Positions 1 to 9,802 are shown, counted from the stretch's first letter. The stretch is DNA of 64,000 nt from Echinicola rosea (GCF_005281475.1 NZ_CP040106.1:997501-1061500), one strand, 5' to 3'. A program made the numbers and translations. Notes: generated by a model not told the origin, from the sequence alone.

Positions 1-178
1 TTGTCCCCATATCAATTGACCTTAAGACTTTTACGCTTCATAAACAAGATATCCCATTCTTGCTTTCCTGGCAAAAATATACCTACGCAGGCATACGCAT
101 TTTTGTACAAATTTTTGATAAGGATTAAACCTAACCGGATCTTGGGGATCAAAGGGTTATAAACAAAACATAAAAACC

Positions 179-583
179 ATGAAAAAGCTATTATTTGCAA
201 TTGCCCTGATGACATTGACTGTATTGGCCGCAGATGCCCAGCAGCGAAAAGGTAGAAAAGACCTGTCGCCGGACAAAATGGCCGAACGCATTACCGAAAA
301 AATGACCGAGGAACTTTCGCTGAATGAGGCACAGCAAAGAGAAGTCTATGACCTTAACCTCCAAACCACAAAAGAACGTACGGAAGCCATGCAGGAGTCC
401 AAGGAAGCGCGTCAGAAAATGCTTAAAAAGATGAAGGCAGACCAGGAAAAGCATGATCAAGACTTAGCGGAAATCCTTACCCCAGATCAAATGGAAAAGT
501 GGAAGGAATACCGTAAAGCATCCATGGAGCGCATGCGTGACCGTAGGGAAAAGGATCACAGGAGACAGAAAGAGGGGTTATGA
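179..583 (+). CDS. Secreted Spy/DUF4890-like helical protein
   Basis: A 134-residue protein with a clear Sec signal peptide: MKKLL start, hydrophobic core, and likely cleavage after ADA near residue 20. The rest is highly charged and almost wholly helical, rich in Lys, Glu, Met and Gln. Segments such as LSLNEAQQREVYDLN and LAEILTPDQMEKW resemble the repeated helix motif of Spy/CpxP- and DUF4890-type periplasmic proteins, some of which act as chaperones. The product is probably periplasmic. It appears to be a single-gene transcript closed by the hairpin at 632-661. The family assignment rests on composition and motif resemblance only, so a specific chaperone role is inference. Confidence 0.75.
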   Translation: MKKLLFAIALMTLTVLAADAQQRKGRKDLSPDKMAERITEKMTEELSLNEAQQREVYDLNLQTTKERTEAMQESKEARQKMLKKMKADQEKHDQDLAEILTPDQMEKWKEYRKASMERMRDRREKDHRRQKEGL

Positions 584-631
584 TTTTCACCTATTTCTGT
601 CAAATAACGATAGTATCTGTTAATTAATGTA

Positions 632-661
632 AAGAAGACCAGATTTGGTCTTCTTTTTTTT
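632..661 (+). terminator. Rho-independent terminator after the Spy-like gene
   Basis: A nine-base perfect stem (AAGAAGACC / GGTCTTCTT) with a six-base loop runs into a T tract. It lies 49 bases after the stop codon of the upstream gene. Confidence 0.85.
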
Positions 662-739
662 GTTTTGGCAGTGGTTTTGATAACCTTAATGTCAAAAAAT
701 CTGTTTAATATTGATTACCCGAATATAACAGTTATTACT

Positions 740-1345
740 ATGAAAGAACATGCAATAATAATTTTTCAAGAAAATCCGGTGCCCGGCAAGGTAAAAACAA
801 GGCTTGGTGAGGTCATCGGTAGTGAGAAGGCAGTCGAAGTGTATGAATATTTGCTTCGCCATACCCACGAATTGGTGAGGGATTACCCAGCGGATGTGTT
901 TGTTTACTTCCTTGATGAGGTAGATGAAGATTACCTCCTTAATGACCAATACCACCTTGGCCTTCAAGGAAAAGGGCTTTTGGGTGAGCGAATGCAGCGG
1001 GCATTTGCCGATGTCCTTGGCAAAGGATATGAAAAGGCACTTTTTCTTCGCGTAGCCGGCACCATGGAGCTCTCCAATGATATACTGGACGAGGCTTTTG
1101 AGGCACTGAGCTATCAGGATCTGGTGGTGGGACCTGCCCATGACGGGACTATTTACCTGCTGGGAATGACCCAAGTACATGATAAAGTGTTTGATCACAA
1201 TGATTGGAAATCAGACAGCCTCATCAGTGAATTGGCCCAAGAAGCCAAGGAAAGGGAACTGGAAATGCATAAACTTCCCGTACTTTATGAAGTAGAACAA
1301 TATGAGGACCTGAAAAGCTTAAAGGGTCTTCTAAATATTCAGTAG
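740..1345 (+). CDS. DUF2064 / TIGR04282-type glycosyltransferase-like protein, divergent active site
   Basis: The start is placed at 740 (MKEHAIIIF, 201 residues) because family members begin just before this strand; the open frame extends 25 codons further upstream without similarity. Family landmarks are visible: PVPGKVKTRLG near the N-terminus, LLGERMQRAF in the middle and GPAHDGTIYLLGM in the second half. This is the GT-A-fold DUF2064 family (rSAM/selenodomain-associated transferase 1, linked in some genomes to arsenosugar synthesis). Two usual landmarks are changed. The acidic motif normally read as G-x-D-x-P reads AGTMELS, and the usual DGG-Y reads DGTIY. Nucleotide-sugar binding may therefore be altered or lost. 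No pathway partners lie nearby. Confidence 0.75.
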   Translation: MKEHAIIIFQENPVPGKVKTRLGEVIGSEKAVEVYEYLLRHTHELVRDYPADVFVYFLDEVDEDYLLNDQYHLGLQGKGLLGERMQRAFADVLGKGYEKALFLRVAGTMELSNDILDEAFEALSYQDLVVGPAHDGTIYLLGMTQVHDKVFDHNDWKSDSLISELAQEAKERELEMHKLPVLYEVEQYEDLKSLKGLLNIQ

Positions 1346-1372
1346 CGATAAAACATGAGAGGTATTACCTTC

Positions 1373-1402
1373 AAGGTGTGGTTTTAGGCCACACCTTTTT
1401 TT
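1373..1402 (+). terminator. Rho-independent terminator after the DUF2064 gene
   Basis: The stem AGGTGTGG / CCACACCT with a seven-base loop is followed by seven T residues. The next open frame (1403-1681) begins directly at its end. Confidence 0.85.
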
Positions 1403-1681
1403 GTGCGCAGTTTATTGGATAAAGCGGAAAAGTTGGGGACTGATAGAAAGCTGACAATACAGATGCTTATGATTTGCGCTGATTTTTTTCCTAAACGAGA
1501 AAAGCCAATTTACATAACAAAAGCCCTGAAGTTTATAGGTGAGATGTACCATGACCAAACCGGTCAGTGGTACCGGGCATACGGAAATGAAAATTGGGAA
1601 TTTGATGAACGGGGCTTTATGAAAAAGCGCTATGCCAGCATCAATGATCTACCTATAGATCAAGCTGATCGGAGGTTGTGA
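1403..1681 (+). pseudogene. DUF1348 (NTF2-like) remnant, 5' part missing
   Basis: The C-terminal half of this 92-codon frame matches the end of DUF1348 proteins, small NTF2-like proteins of about 150 residues. The segments [14 protein letters not shown] and [15 protein letters not shown] are characteristic. The first 50 or so residues do not resemble the family N-terminus, so the gene looks truncated or replaced at its 5' end. The frame opens with GTG directly after a transcription terminator, leaving no room for a promoter or ribosome-binding site. Bases near 1424-1444 (AGCGGAAAAGTTGGGG) recur in inverted form near 15750, which suggests repeat-derived DNA replaced the original start. I treat it as non-functional, though the surviving part is intact and in frame. 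Confidence 0.7.
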
Positions 1682-1848
1682 TCCTTGGCTTTTCTTGATC
1701 AAACTGTGCAGGAAGGGGCGCCCAGCAGTGTTGATATCGGGGATTTACAATTCCTGGCTTATTTCAGGAGACTTGGCGGTCCATAAAATGATAAAAGTCG
1801 AAAGCCTTGCTTAAGTCTGGCGTCTGGAACCGGTCCTGTGAAAATGAA

Positions 1849-1878
1849 AAAAGCCCTCCGCCAAGGCGGAGAGCTTTT
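1849..1878 (-). terminator. Rho-independent terminator of gltBD
   Basis: Read on the minus strand, 42 bases after the gltD stop, a stem with arms AAAAGC..TCCGCC and GGCGGA..GCTTTT and a two-base loop ends in a run of T. The run is visible as A residues at 1847-1852 on the plus strand. Confidence 0.85.
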
Positions 1879-1919
1879 CATCGAATTAACAAACTTATGT
1901 TAAATAAACTAAACTACTG

Positions 1920-3401
1920 TTATTCACAGAATTCAGCGTCTTCTACGTTCTCAAAGAACGATTTATCTTTGCGTGGAAGGTTGGACTTGCCCATCAGGAA
2001 CTCATCCACTTTCACGGCTGCTTCACGACCTTCGGAAATGGCCCAGACCACTAGTGATTGGCCTCTTCTCATATCGCCTGCCAAGAATACTTTGTTATTG
2101 GTACTTTGATATTCCTTGGATTTTGGAAGGCTGTTCTCCATGGCTTCTACGCCAAAAGCTTCCAGCATTCCGTTTTGCTTTGGTCCAGTATAGCCAATGG
2201 CCAACAGGGCAAGATCGCATGGAACGGTCCTTTCGGTACCTTCTACTTCCACAAACTGCATTCTGCCGTTTTCTTCTTTCCATTCGATGTCCACCAATAC
2301 AAGCCCCTTGACATTGCCCTTATCGTCTTTGGTAAACTCCTTGGTCAATACGGACCAAACCCTTTCGGCACCCTCTTCATGCGAAGTGGTGGTTTTTAGA
2401 GTCATGGGCCATTCCGGCCATGGATTAAGCTGTGCACGTTGCTGTGGAGGCTTTGGCAATAGCTCCAGCTGTGTCACGGAAGCCGCCCCGTGGCGGTTAG
2501 AGGTACCGATACAGTCACTCCCCGTGTCACCACCACCGATCACAATGACATGTTTGTCTTTGGCGCTGATAGGATTATCATCCTTTCTTTCGCCACTGAC
2601 GACACGGTTTTGTTCACCAAGGAATTCCATAGCAAAATGGACTCCGTTAAACTCCCGGCCTTTGATTTTCAGGTCTCGGGGCTCTTGGGCACCAGTGGAA
2701 AGCACCACTGCGTCAAATTTGCCTAGAATCTCATCAGCTGTAATGGTTTTGCCGATCTCGGTTCCGGTGGCAAAGTTTACCCCTTCCTCTTCCATCAGCT
2801 TCACCCTGCGGTCGATTACCCATTTTTCCATTTTGAAATCCGGGATACCATACCTGAGCAGTCCGCCTACTTTTTGGTCTTTCTCATACAGGGTTACCTC
2901 ATGGCCAGCTTGGTTAAGCTGGTCGGCAGCCGCCATTCCGGCAGGGCCCGCGCCTACCACAGCTACGGTTTTACCCGTTCTGGCTTCAGGAACCAATGGC
3001 TTGGCCAAATCATGTTCATATGCCTTTTCAGCAATATTTTTCTCGATCAGTTCGATCGCCACAGGATCTTTGTTGATCCCCAATACACAACTTGCCTCAC
3101 ATGGTGCCGGGCAAATTCTTCCCGTAAACTCAGGGAAGTTATTGGTACTTCTCAGAATGTCCCATGCCTCGCCCCACTCTTTGCGGTAAACAGCATCGTT
3201 AAATTCTGGAATGATATTGCCCAGCGGGCACCCTTGGTGACAAAAAGGAATGCCGCAGTCCATGCACCTGGCCGCTTGGTTATTCAGCGTTTCAGGCTTG
3301 ATTGGAATATGTATATCGTTATAATCTTTGACCCTTTCGTTTCGGTCTCTGTCTGATTCTAGTTCTCTTTTATATTTTAGAAATCCGTCTTTCGCACCCA
3401 T
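1920..3401 (-). CDS. gltD: Glutamate synthase small subunit (NADPH-oxidising)
   Basis: A 493-residue flavoprotein that passes electrons from NAD(P)H through FAD and iron-sulfur clusters to the large subunit, for glutamate formation from glutamine and 2-oxoglutarate. The N-terminus carries the cysteine clusters CMDCGIPFCHQGCP and CPAPCEASC (about residues 40-110). An FAD-binding loop VVGAGPAGMAAA follows near residue 150 and an NAD(P)H loop VIGGGDTGSDC near 290. The C-terminal FAD contact FLAGDMRRGQSLVVWAI is present. Length is normal. It starts one base after the gltB stop codon, so the two subunits are translationally linked and transcribed in the order gltB-gltD. A strong terminator follows. 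Confidence 0.97.
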   Translation of the reverse strand: MGAKDGFLKYKRELESDRDRNERVKDYNDIHIPIKPETLNNQAARCMDCGIPFCHQGCPLGNIIPEFNDAVYRKEWGEAWDILRSTNNFPEFTGRICPAPCEASCVLGINKDPVAIELIEKNIAEKAYEHDLAKPLVPEARTGKTVAVVGAGPAGMAAADQLNQAGHEVTLYEKDQKVGGLLRYGIPDFKMEKWVIDRRVKLMEEEGVNFATGTEIGKTITADEILGKFDAVVLSTGAQEPRDLKIKGREFNGVHFAMEFLGEQNRVVSGERKDDNPISAKDKHVIVIGGGDTGSDCIGTSNRHGAASVTQLELLPKPPQQRAQLNPWPEWPMTLKTTTSHEEGAERVWSVLTKEFTKDDKGNVKGLVLVDIEWKEENGRMQFVEVEGTERTVPCDLALLAIGYTGPKQNGMLEAFGVEAMENSLPKSKEYQSTNNKVFLAGDMRRGQSLVVWAISEGREAAVKVDEFLMGKSNLPRKDKSFFENVEDAEFCE

Positions 3402-3402
3402 C

Positions 3403-6400
3403 TTACACTAACGTTTTTGATTGTTCTTCTTGTTTTTCAGCTCTCTTTTGTAGTACAGCTTTGTAATCCCTAGGGAATACCTTGATGAATTTCTCCTTCT
3501 CAGTGTCCCAGTTTTCAATGAATTTTGCTGCAGCACTACTATTGGTGTACTTGTGATGAAGTTCAAGTTCCTTCTTGATGATCGCAAAATCTTCCTCAGA
3601 AAGTGGATCAAGATCGACCATTTCTTGGTTGATCTGTTTCACATTTTCCTTGAATAAGTAAGCCACACCGCCACTCATACCTGCTGCGAAGTTTCTTCCG
3701 ATTTCGCCAAGGATGATGACTTGGCCACCGGTCATGTACTCACAACCGTGATCTCCGATTCCTTCGACCACTGTTTTGACACCAGAGTTTCTTACACAGA
3801 AACGTTCTCCACCTTTACCGTTGATGTAGGCATTTCCGGAAGTGGCACCATAGAAGGCCACATTACCGATGATGATGTTGTCTTCTGCCTTGAAGTTGGC
3901 ATTACGGCTAGGGTAGATGACCAATTGACCGCCGGAAAGTCCTTTTCCGAAGTAGTCATTGGCTTCGCCTTCCAGCTCAAAGGTTACCCCTTGGGCCAGG
4001 AACAGTCCGAAGCTCTGTCCTGCAGAACCGTTGAACTTATAGTGGATGGTATCGTCCGGCAAGCCAGGGCTTCCGTAGATCTTGGAGATCTCATTGGAGA
4101 GCATGGCGCCTACCGAGCGGTCGATATTTTTGATCTGGAATTTTTCTTTTACCGAATTGGCTTGTTCCAATGCAGGAAGTGCCGCTTTGATCAGTTTTCT
4201 GTCCAGTACTTTTTTCAATTTGAAATCCTGGTCGATCTGCTTGTGGATCCCTACGTGCTCCGGAACTTCCACCATGTGGAATATTGGGCTTAGGTCAAGC
4301 TTATCCCACTTCCAGTGATTCAGGTGGCCGGTGGACTTCAGAACATTGGACTGGCCTACCATCTCATTGACCGTTCTGAATCCAAGCGATGCCATGATTT
4401 CTCTCAAGTCCTCCGCAAGGAATCTGAAGAAGTTCACTACGTGGTCAGGGTTACCGGTAAAGAGCTTTCTCAGCTCAGGGTTTTGCGTCGCAATACCCAC
4501 TGGGCAGGTGTTCAGATGGCATTTTCTCATCATGATACAGCCTTCTACCACCAGTGCAGCAGTGGAGATGCCCCACTCTTCAGCACCGAGCATGGCGGCT
4601 ATGGCCAAGTCACGACCTGTTCTCACCTGACCATCCGTCTGAAGGGTCACACGGCTTCGAAGGTTATTTTTTACCAATGTTTGGTGTGCTTCTGCCAGGC
4701 CAAGTTCCCAAGGAAGACCAGCGTGCCTGATCGAACTCAACGGAGACGCTCCTGTACCACCGTCAGCACCTGAAATCAGGATGACATCAGATTGGGCTTT
4801 GGCCACACCTGCGGCTACGGTGCCCACGCCTGCTTGGGAAACAAGCTTCACATTGATACGAGCCTTTCTGTTGGCATTTTTCAGGTCATAAATAAGCTGC
4901 GCCAAATCCTCAATAGAGTAAATATCGTGGTGCGGTGGAGGGGAGATAAGGCCTACCCCAGGAGTGGAGTGCCTTACACGGCCGATCCAGTCGTCCACTT
5001 TATGGCCGGGTAGCTGTCCGCCTTCGCCAGGCTTGGCTCCTTGGGCCATTTTGATCTGTAGTTCCTCGGCATTGGTCAGGTAGTTACTGGTTACACCAAA
5101 TCTACCCGAAGCTACCTGCTTGATCGCTGAGCGTTCCCAATCGCCATTTTCTTTTACCTCAAAACGGATTTCGTCTTCACCACCCTCTCCACTGTTGGAC
5201 TTACCACCGATTCTGTTCATGGCAATGGCCAAGGTCGAGTGGGCTTCGTGCGAGATCGAACCAAAAGACATCGCTCCGGTCGCAAAGCGCTTCATGATGC
5301 TTTCTACAGGTTCTACTTCCTCCACTGGAATGGATATCCGCTTCTTAAACTCAAATAATCCCCTGATGGTCAGGGCATCCTTGGTTTGATTATTTATCTT
5401 TTCGGCAAACTTCTTATAAAGTCCGTAGTCATTATTGGCCGTGGATTTTTGGAGCAAGTGGATGGTTTCTGGATTGAAAAGGTGTTTCTCACCTCTTCGC
5501 TTCCATTGGTAAACACCACCTGTTTCCAGTCTCGGTCCCTCATAGCCATATGCGGCATTGTGACGGGTAAGCACTTCCTCGGCAAGCTCGTCAAAGGAAA
5601 CCCCACTGATGCGGCTAATGGTTCCTTTAAAGCATCTTTCGATTACCTCTGGTCCCAACCCTACGGCTTCGAAAATCTGGGCACTTTGGTAAGATTGCAG
5701 TGTACTGATACCCATTTTGGAGAGTACTTTTAGCAAGCCCTTGCCAATGGCCGTTTGGTAATTTTCGAAGAGTTGTTCCTGCTCGTAAACTTTGGAAAGC
5801 TGTTCGGTTTCATTCAGGTGCACCAGCGATTCCAGGGCCAGATATGGGTTAATGGCACTCGCGCCATAACCGATCACTGTCGCAAAGTGATGAGTTTCTT
5901 TGATATCACCAGCTTCGACAACCAGACCGGCTTTGGTCCTCATCTTGGTATTGACCAAGTGGTGGTGCACAGCACCCACAGCCAGCAGGGAAGGTATCGG
6001 AGCAATGCCTTCATAAGTGTTTCTATCAGATATGATCAGGATGTTATAGTCATCGTTGATGGCATCCACGGCATCTTGGCAAAGCTTGTCAAGGGCCTCC
6101 AACATTCTTCCCGGCTTATGGTCTGCCACGAAGTGTGCATAAAGCGTTTTGGCCCTGTAGCCCTTGCTTTCCAGATGCTTGATTTTCTCCAGGTCCTCAT
6201 TTAGCAATACAGGCTGCGAAATGTGGATCTGGCGGGTATGAAGCGAGCTTTCTTCAAGGATATTATAGCTCTCGCCCAATCTGGTAAAGAGTGACATCAC
6301 CAGTCGCTCCCTGATGGGGTCGATCGGCGGGTTACTCACCTGCGCAAATAGCTGCTTAAAGTAGTTGGATATGTGCTGGCTCTGCTTGGAAAGCACAGCA

Positions 6401-7902
6401 GGAGGCGTATCGGCACCCATGGAGCCCAAAGGCTCATAAGCGGTATCTCCCATTGGCGCGAGGATCGTGTTTACGTCCTCGGTGGTAAAGCCAAATACAG
6501 ACTGCCGCTGCTTGATGTTTTGTGTATTGTATGGCTGGGAGAGCTTTTTCGGCGTAGGCATCAGCCTTAGCTTCAGTCGCTCTTTTCTTACCCAAGCATC
6601 GTATGGTTTATTTTCGCAAACTTCCGCCTTCACCTCTTCATCAAACATCACCTTTCCTTTTTCGAGGTCCGCAAGGATCATCCTGCCCGGACTGATACGT
6701 CCCTTTTCGGTGACGGTAGCTTCACGGATCGGCAAAGCACCAGCCTCCGAAGACAGGATCAAGCGATCATCACTGGTGGTGAAGTAGCGCAACGGCCGCA
6801 GTCCATTTCGGTCAAGGGTAGCGCCCAGTGACTTCCCATCGGTAAACAGGAGGGCCGCAGGACCATCCCAAGGCTCCATCAAGGCTGCATGGAATTTGTA
6901 GAATGCTTTTTTGGCCTTGTTCATGGCTTTGTTGTCTTGCCATGCTTCCGGTACCAGCATCATCATCACGTGTGGCAGAGAACGGCCACTCAAGGTCAGC
7001 AGCTCTACCATCGCATCCAAGTTGGCTGAATCCGAATAGGTGGAATTGGTGACTGGCATCAGCTTATCCAGCTCCTCCTCGGTAAACAACGAAGACTTCA
7101 TCAAATACTCCTTGGAGCGCATCTTGTTCAGGTTACCGCGGATGGTATTGATCTCACCATTGTGCGATAGGTACCGGAATGGCTGTGCGAGCCTCCAGTT
7201 AGGAAAGGTATTGGTAGAAAACCTAGAGTGAACCAATGCCAACGCGGAGGTGATTTTATTATTTTGGAGATCCTTATAGAAAGGCAACACCTGGTCCGTT
7301 CTCAGCTGACCTTTATAAATAATGGTCCTGGAGCTGAAACTGGCAAAATAAAAGGACATGTTTACTCCCGGGATGGTGGAGTTAATGGCCTTGGTAGCAT
7401 AATTTCTCAACACATAAATCTTGCGCTCCAGTGCTGCTCCTACCAGCCCATCCTTATGCCTTACAAATAGCTGTTCGATATTCGGCATTACTTCCAATGC
7501 ACCAGAACCCGGAACGGTTTCATCTACAGGCACTGTTCTGTAACCGATAAGCTCAAAATCCATTTCTTCAAGGATTTTGTTGAGCAATGCTTTTGACTTT
7601 TTATGTAGCTGCTTGTTTTTAGGGAAAAATGTCATGCCTACGCCATAGCTTCCTTCCTCAGGCAGCTCAAAGCCGGCACGATGGGTTACTATCTTTAGAA
7701 AATCGTGGGGTACTTGTATCAACACGCCCGCTCCATCACCGGTCTTAGGATCACTGCCTCTTCCTCCTCTGTGCTCCATATTGCTCAGCATAAATAGCGC
7801 ATCGCTGATCGTCTCATGGCTTTTCACGCCCTTCACATTGATCACGGCGCCAATCCCACAGGCGTCATGCTCAAACTGTGAACGGTATAATCCTTCATTC
7901 AT
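3403..7902 (-). CDS. gltB: Glutamate synthase large subunit
   Basis: A 1,499-residue ferredoxin/NADPH-type glutamate synthase large chain, full length. Domains in order: class-II glutamine amidotransferase, beginning at Cys15 (DACGIGAV) after a 14-residue propeptide; central domain to about residue 770; FMN-binding barrel containing GEGGEDEIRFE and GADGGTGASP; the 3Fe-4S ligands in CIMMRKCHLNTCPVGI near residue 1150; and the C-terminal glutamate synthase helix with GGERFCVRNSG and MTGGQVIILGEIGRNFAAGMSGG. Ammonia released from glutamine is channelled to 2-oxoglutarate in the cytoplasm. It is first in the gltB-gltD operon. The AT-rich 480-bp region upstream should hold its promoter. Confidence 0.98.
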   Translation of the reverse strand: MNEGLYRSQFEHDACGIGAVINVKGVKSHETISDALFMLSNMEHRGGRGSDPKTGDGAGVLIQVPHDFLKIVTHRAGFELPEEGSYGVGMTFFPKNKQLHKKSKALLNKILEEMDFELIGYRTVPVDETVPGSGALEVMPNIEQLFVRHKDGLVGAALERKIYVLRNYATKAINSTIPGVNMSFYFASFSSRTIIYKGQLRTDQVLPFYKDLQNNKITSALALVHSRFSTNTFPNWRLAQPFRYLSHNGEINTIRGNLNKMRSKEYLMKSSLFTEEELDKLMPVTNSTYSDSANLDAMVELLTLSGRSLPHVMMMLVPEAWQDNKAMNKAKKAFYKFHAALMEPWDGPAALLFTDGKSLGATLDRNGLRPLRYFTTSDDRLILSSEAGALPIREATVTEKGRISPGRMILADLEKGKVMFDEEVKAEVCENKPYDAWVRKERLKLRLMPTPKKLSQPYNTQNIKQRQSVFGFTTEDVNTILAPMGDTAYEPLGSMGADTPPAVLSKQSQHISNYFKQLFAQVSNPPIDPIRERLVMSLFTRLGESYNILEESSLHTRQIHISQPVLLNEDLEKIKHLESKGYRAKTLYAHFVADHKPGRMLEALDKLCQDAVDAINDDYNILIISDRNTYEGIAPIPSLLAVGAVHHHLVNTKMRTKAGLVVEAGDIKETHHFATVIGYGASAINPYLALESLVHLNETEQLSKVYEQEQLFENYQTAIGKGLLKVLSKMGISTLQSYQSAQIFEAVGLGPEVIERCFKGTISRISGVSFDELAEEVLTRHNAAYGYEGPRLETGGVYQWKRRGEKHLFNPETIHLLQKSTANNDYGLYKKFAEKINNQTKDALTIRGLFEFKKRISIPVEEVEPVESIMKRFATGAMSFGSISHEAHSTLAIAMNRIGGKSNSGEGGEDEIRFEVKENGDWERSAIKQVASGRFGVTSNYLTNAEELQIKMAQGAKPGEGGQLPGHKVDDWIGRVRHSTPGVGLISPPPHHDIYSIEDLAQLIYDLKNANRKARINVKLVSQAGVGTVAAGVAKAQSDVILISGADGGTGASPLSSIRHAGLPWELGLAEAHQTLVKNNLRSRVTLQTDGQVRTGRDLAIAAMLGAEEWGISTAALVVEGCIMMRKCHLNTCPVGIATQNPELRKLFTGNPDHVVNFFRFLAEDLREIMASLGFRTVNEMVGQSNVLKSTGHLNHWKWDKLDLSPIFHMVEVPEHVGIHKQIDQDFKLKKVLDRKLIKAALPALEQANSVKEKFQIKNIDRSVGAMLSNEISKIYGSPGLPDDTIHYKFNGSAGQSFGLFLAQGVTFELEGEANDYFGKGLSGGQLVIYPSRNANFKAEDNIIIGNVAFYGATSGNAYINGKGGERFCVRNSGVKTVVEGIGDHGCEYMTGGQVIILGEIGRNFAAGMSGGVAYLFKENVKQINQEMVDLDPLSEEDFAIIKKELELHHKYTNSSAAAKFIENWDTEKEKFIKVFPRDYKAVLQKRAEKQEEQSKTLV

Positions 7903-8386
7903 AGTTAGTGTTATTTAATATAGGTTTGTAAATTCGATTGAATAAATTACAAAGAATTTTTCTTTTTTTAAAATCTCGGCAACAAAAGAACAAAAAAAAT
8001 GCATTAATAACCAAATTGCCCCTTGATTTTTAAAATTATTAAAATGGAAATTTGGAGGTGATAAGCGTTTAGTATTTATAATTTTTTGTAAAACTCGTTG
8101 AAATAGGTTTCTTTTTTTCCTGTTTTCTTTAAAAAAAATGTAAAACAATTAAATTTTGGTTCGAAAAATCGAATTTCCAGTTTTTTTGATCAAAATTGAA
8201 TTTTTTTGAAAAATTTAGGGGCTAAGGTCATAACAAAGAAATTATTGCCGAAAATGTAAAAAAAACCAAATTGTATTGATTTGTACCAGATCAACGGAGC
8301 AAAGATGTAGGGTTTCGGCTATTTGTACGTTATTTAGAAATATTCAAAATAGCATAAAATCAAGGATTTACGCATTATATGACCAT
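7903..8386. other. AT-rich gene-free leader upstream of gltB
   Basis: 484 bases rich in A and T homopolymers lie between the end of gldE and the start of gltB, both on the minus strand. I see no convincing gene, no strong hairpin and no clear TAnnTTTG element. A 77-codon minus-strand frame here is low complexity and unlikely to be coding. The interval presumably carries the gltBD promoter. Confidence 0.5.
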
Positions 8387-9748
8387 TTAATCTTCATTAT
8401 GTGCGGCGTCCTTTGCCTCTTCACGCTCTAGGTGCACTTTTACCTTTTTGATCCGACGGGCATCCACCGCCATAATGGTGAAGGTAAAATATTCAAATGT
8501 GATCTTGGTGCCGGTGTTGGGGAATTTGGCGTTCAGCTCCAGCAGGAGTCCGCCCAGCGATTCACTGTCTCCTTTAACTTCGTCGAATACCTGCGAATCC
8601 AATTCCAGCTTTTTGCAGAAGTCGTTTAGGGAAACCTTTCCTTCAAAAACATAGGTGCTGTCATCGATTTGCTTATAGAACATGTCGTCTTCATCATCAA
8701 ATTCATCGTTGATCTCACCGATGATTTCCTCGATCAGGTCTTCCAAGGTCACGAGGCCGGAAGTACCTCCGTACTCGTCCACTACGATGGCCATGTGCAC
8801 GCGTTTGTTTTGGAAGTCCTTGAGCAGAGCATCGACTTTTTTGTTCTCGGGAACGAAAAAACCTTTACGCGTCAGGGTCTGCCACTGAAAATCTTCTTCT
8901 TTCTCGATATGGGTCAAGAGGTCCTTGATGTAGAGAATACCTTCGATATTGTCGATAGTCTCCCGGTACACTGGAATCCTGGAATAACCACTTTTGTTGA
9001 TCTTGTCCATCAGCTCATGAAAATCCATTTCCACATCCACGGCGGTGATGTCCATCCGGGAGCACATCACCTGCTTTACGGAAAGGGTGCCGAAATTCAC
9101 TATACCTTTAAAGATGTCCTTCTCCCCTTCTGTGGAGTTTTCAGCGGTGATTTCCAATGCCTGGTGGAGTTCATTGACGGAGAGCGTGTACCCCTTGCGT
9201 TCGATCCTTCGCTCGATGACGTTACTGATGGTCATCAAGAAAGAGGAGAGCGGAGCCAGCATGATGGAAAAGAAGTTAAGCGTCTTGGCCATCAGCTTGC
9301 TGAAGGCCACACGGGCATTATTGGCATATACCTTTGGGACGATCTCTCCGAAAAACACAATGGCAAAGGTGATGCCGACCGTCTGCACCAAGACTACAAT
9401 GATCCCAGTAGCATTCGCCCCGAATAGGCTCAGGGTAAAGAATGTCGTCAGGGTCACAATACCGATATTGATCATGTTGTTCAAGATCAAAATGGTGCTT
9501 AAAAGCCGCTGCGGAGCTTCTATAAGGCGAATAACCAAAGCAGATTTTTCATCTGATTCTGTATTGAGCAAATTGAGGTCGTCGTGGGAAAGTGAAAAGT
9601 AAGCCACTTCTGAACCGGAGATCAGTGCAGATCCCAATAACAGAAAAAGAAAAATAAGGCTGTTGGTAATGATATAGCCGGCCGAAACCTGGTTGATTTC
9701 AGCCAGCAATAAAATACTCGGGTATGGATCGTCCATTAAATGATTCAA
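8387..9748 (-). CDS. gldE: Gliding-motility-associated membrane protein GldE (CNNM/CorC type)
   Basis: A 453-residue membrane protein. An N-terminal DUF21/CNNM transmembrane region (about residues 25-190, four hydrophobic segments, with GSEVAYFSLS) is followed by a pair of CBS domains (about 215-345, with YSRIPVYRETIDNIEGILY and VDEYGGTSGLVTLEDLIEEIIGEI) and a CorC/HlyC-type C-terminal domain. This architecture and its place directly after ssb are typical of gldE in Bacteroidota. There it is linked to gliding and type IX secretion, although its biochemical role is not settled. It starts 54 bases after ssb and is probably co-transcribed with mutY and ssb. The acidic stretch NDEFDDEDD is normal for the family. 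Confidence 0.92.
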   Translation of the reverse strand: MNHLMDDPYPSILLLAEINQVSAGYIITNSLIFLFLLLGSALISGSEVAYFSLSHDDLNLLNTESDEKSALVIRLIEAPQRLLSTILILNNMINIGIVTLTTFFTLSLFGANATGIIVVLVQTVGITFAIVFFGEIVPKVYANNARVAFSKLMAKTLNFFSIMLAPLSSFLMTISNVIERRIERKGYTLSVNELHQALEITAENSTEGEKDIFKGIVNFGTLSVKQVMCSRMDITAVDVEMDFHELMDKINKSGYSRIPVYRETIDNIEGILYIKDLLTHIEKEEDFQWQTLTRKGFFVPENKKVDALLKDFQNKRVHMAIVVDEYGGTSGLVTLEDLIEEIIGEINDEFDDEDDMFYKQIDDSTYVFEGKVSLNDFCKKLELDSQVFDEVKGDSESLGGLLLELNAKFPNTGTKITFEYFTFTIMAVDARRIKKVKVHLEREEAKDAAHNED

Positions 9749-9802
9749 ATGTTGATTGGCAAAAATAATGATTTATCCATTACAAATCTCATACTGACTG
9801 TA

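Noticed and set aside
2197..3189. 330-codon open frame on the plus strand opposite gltD
   Set aside because: Low-complexity, Ser/Pro/Thr-rich mirror of a well-supported gene. No family resemblance and no initiation context.
7915..8148. 77-codon minus-strand frame upstream of gltB
   Set aside because: Made of Phe, Lys, Asn and Ile from AT-rich DNA; no family, and it occupies the promoter region.
8669..9427. 252-codon plus-strand frame opposite gldE
   Set aside because: Antisense shadow of the CBS and membrane coding sequence; His-rich composition without domains.
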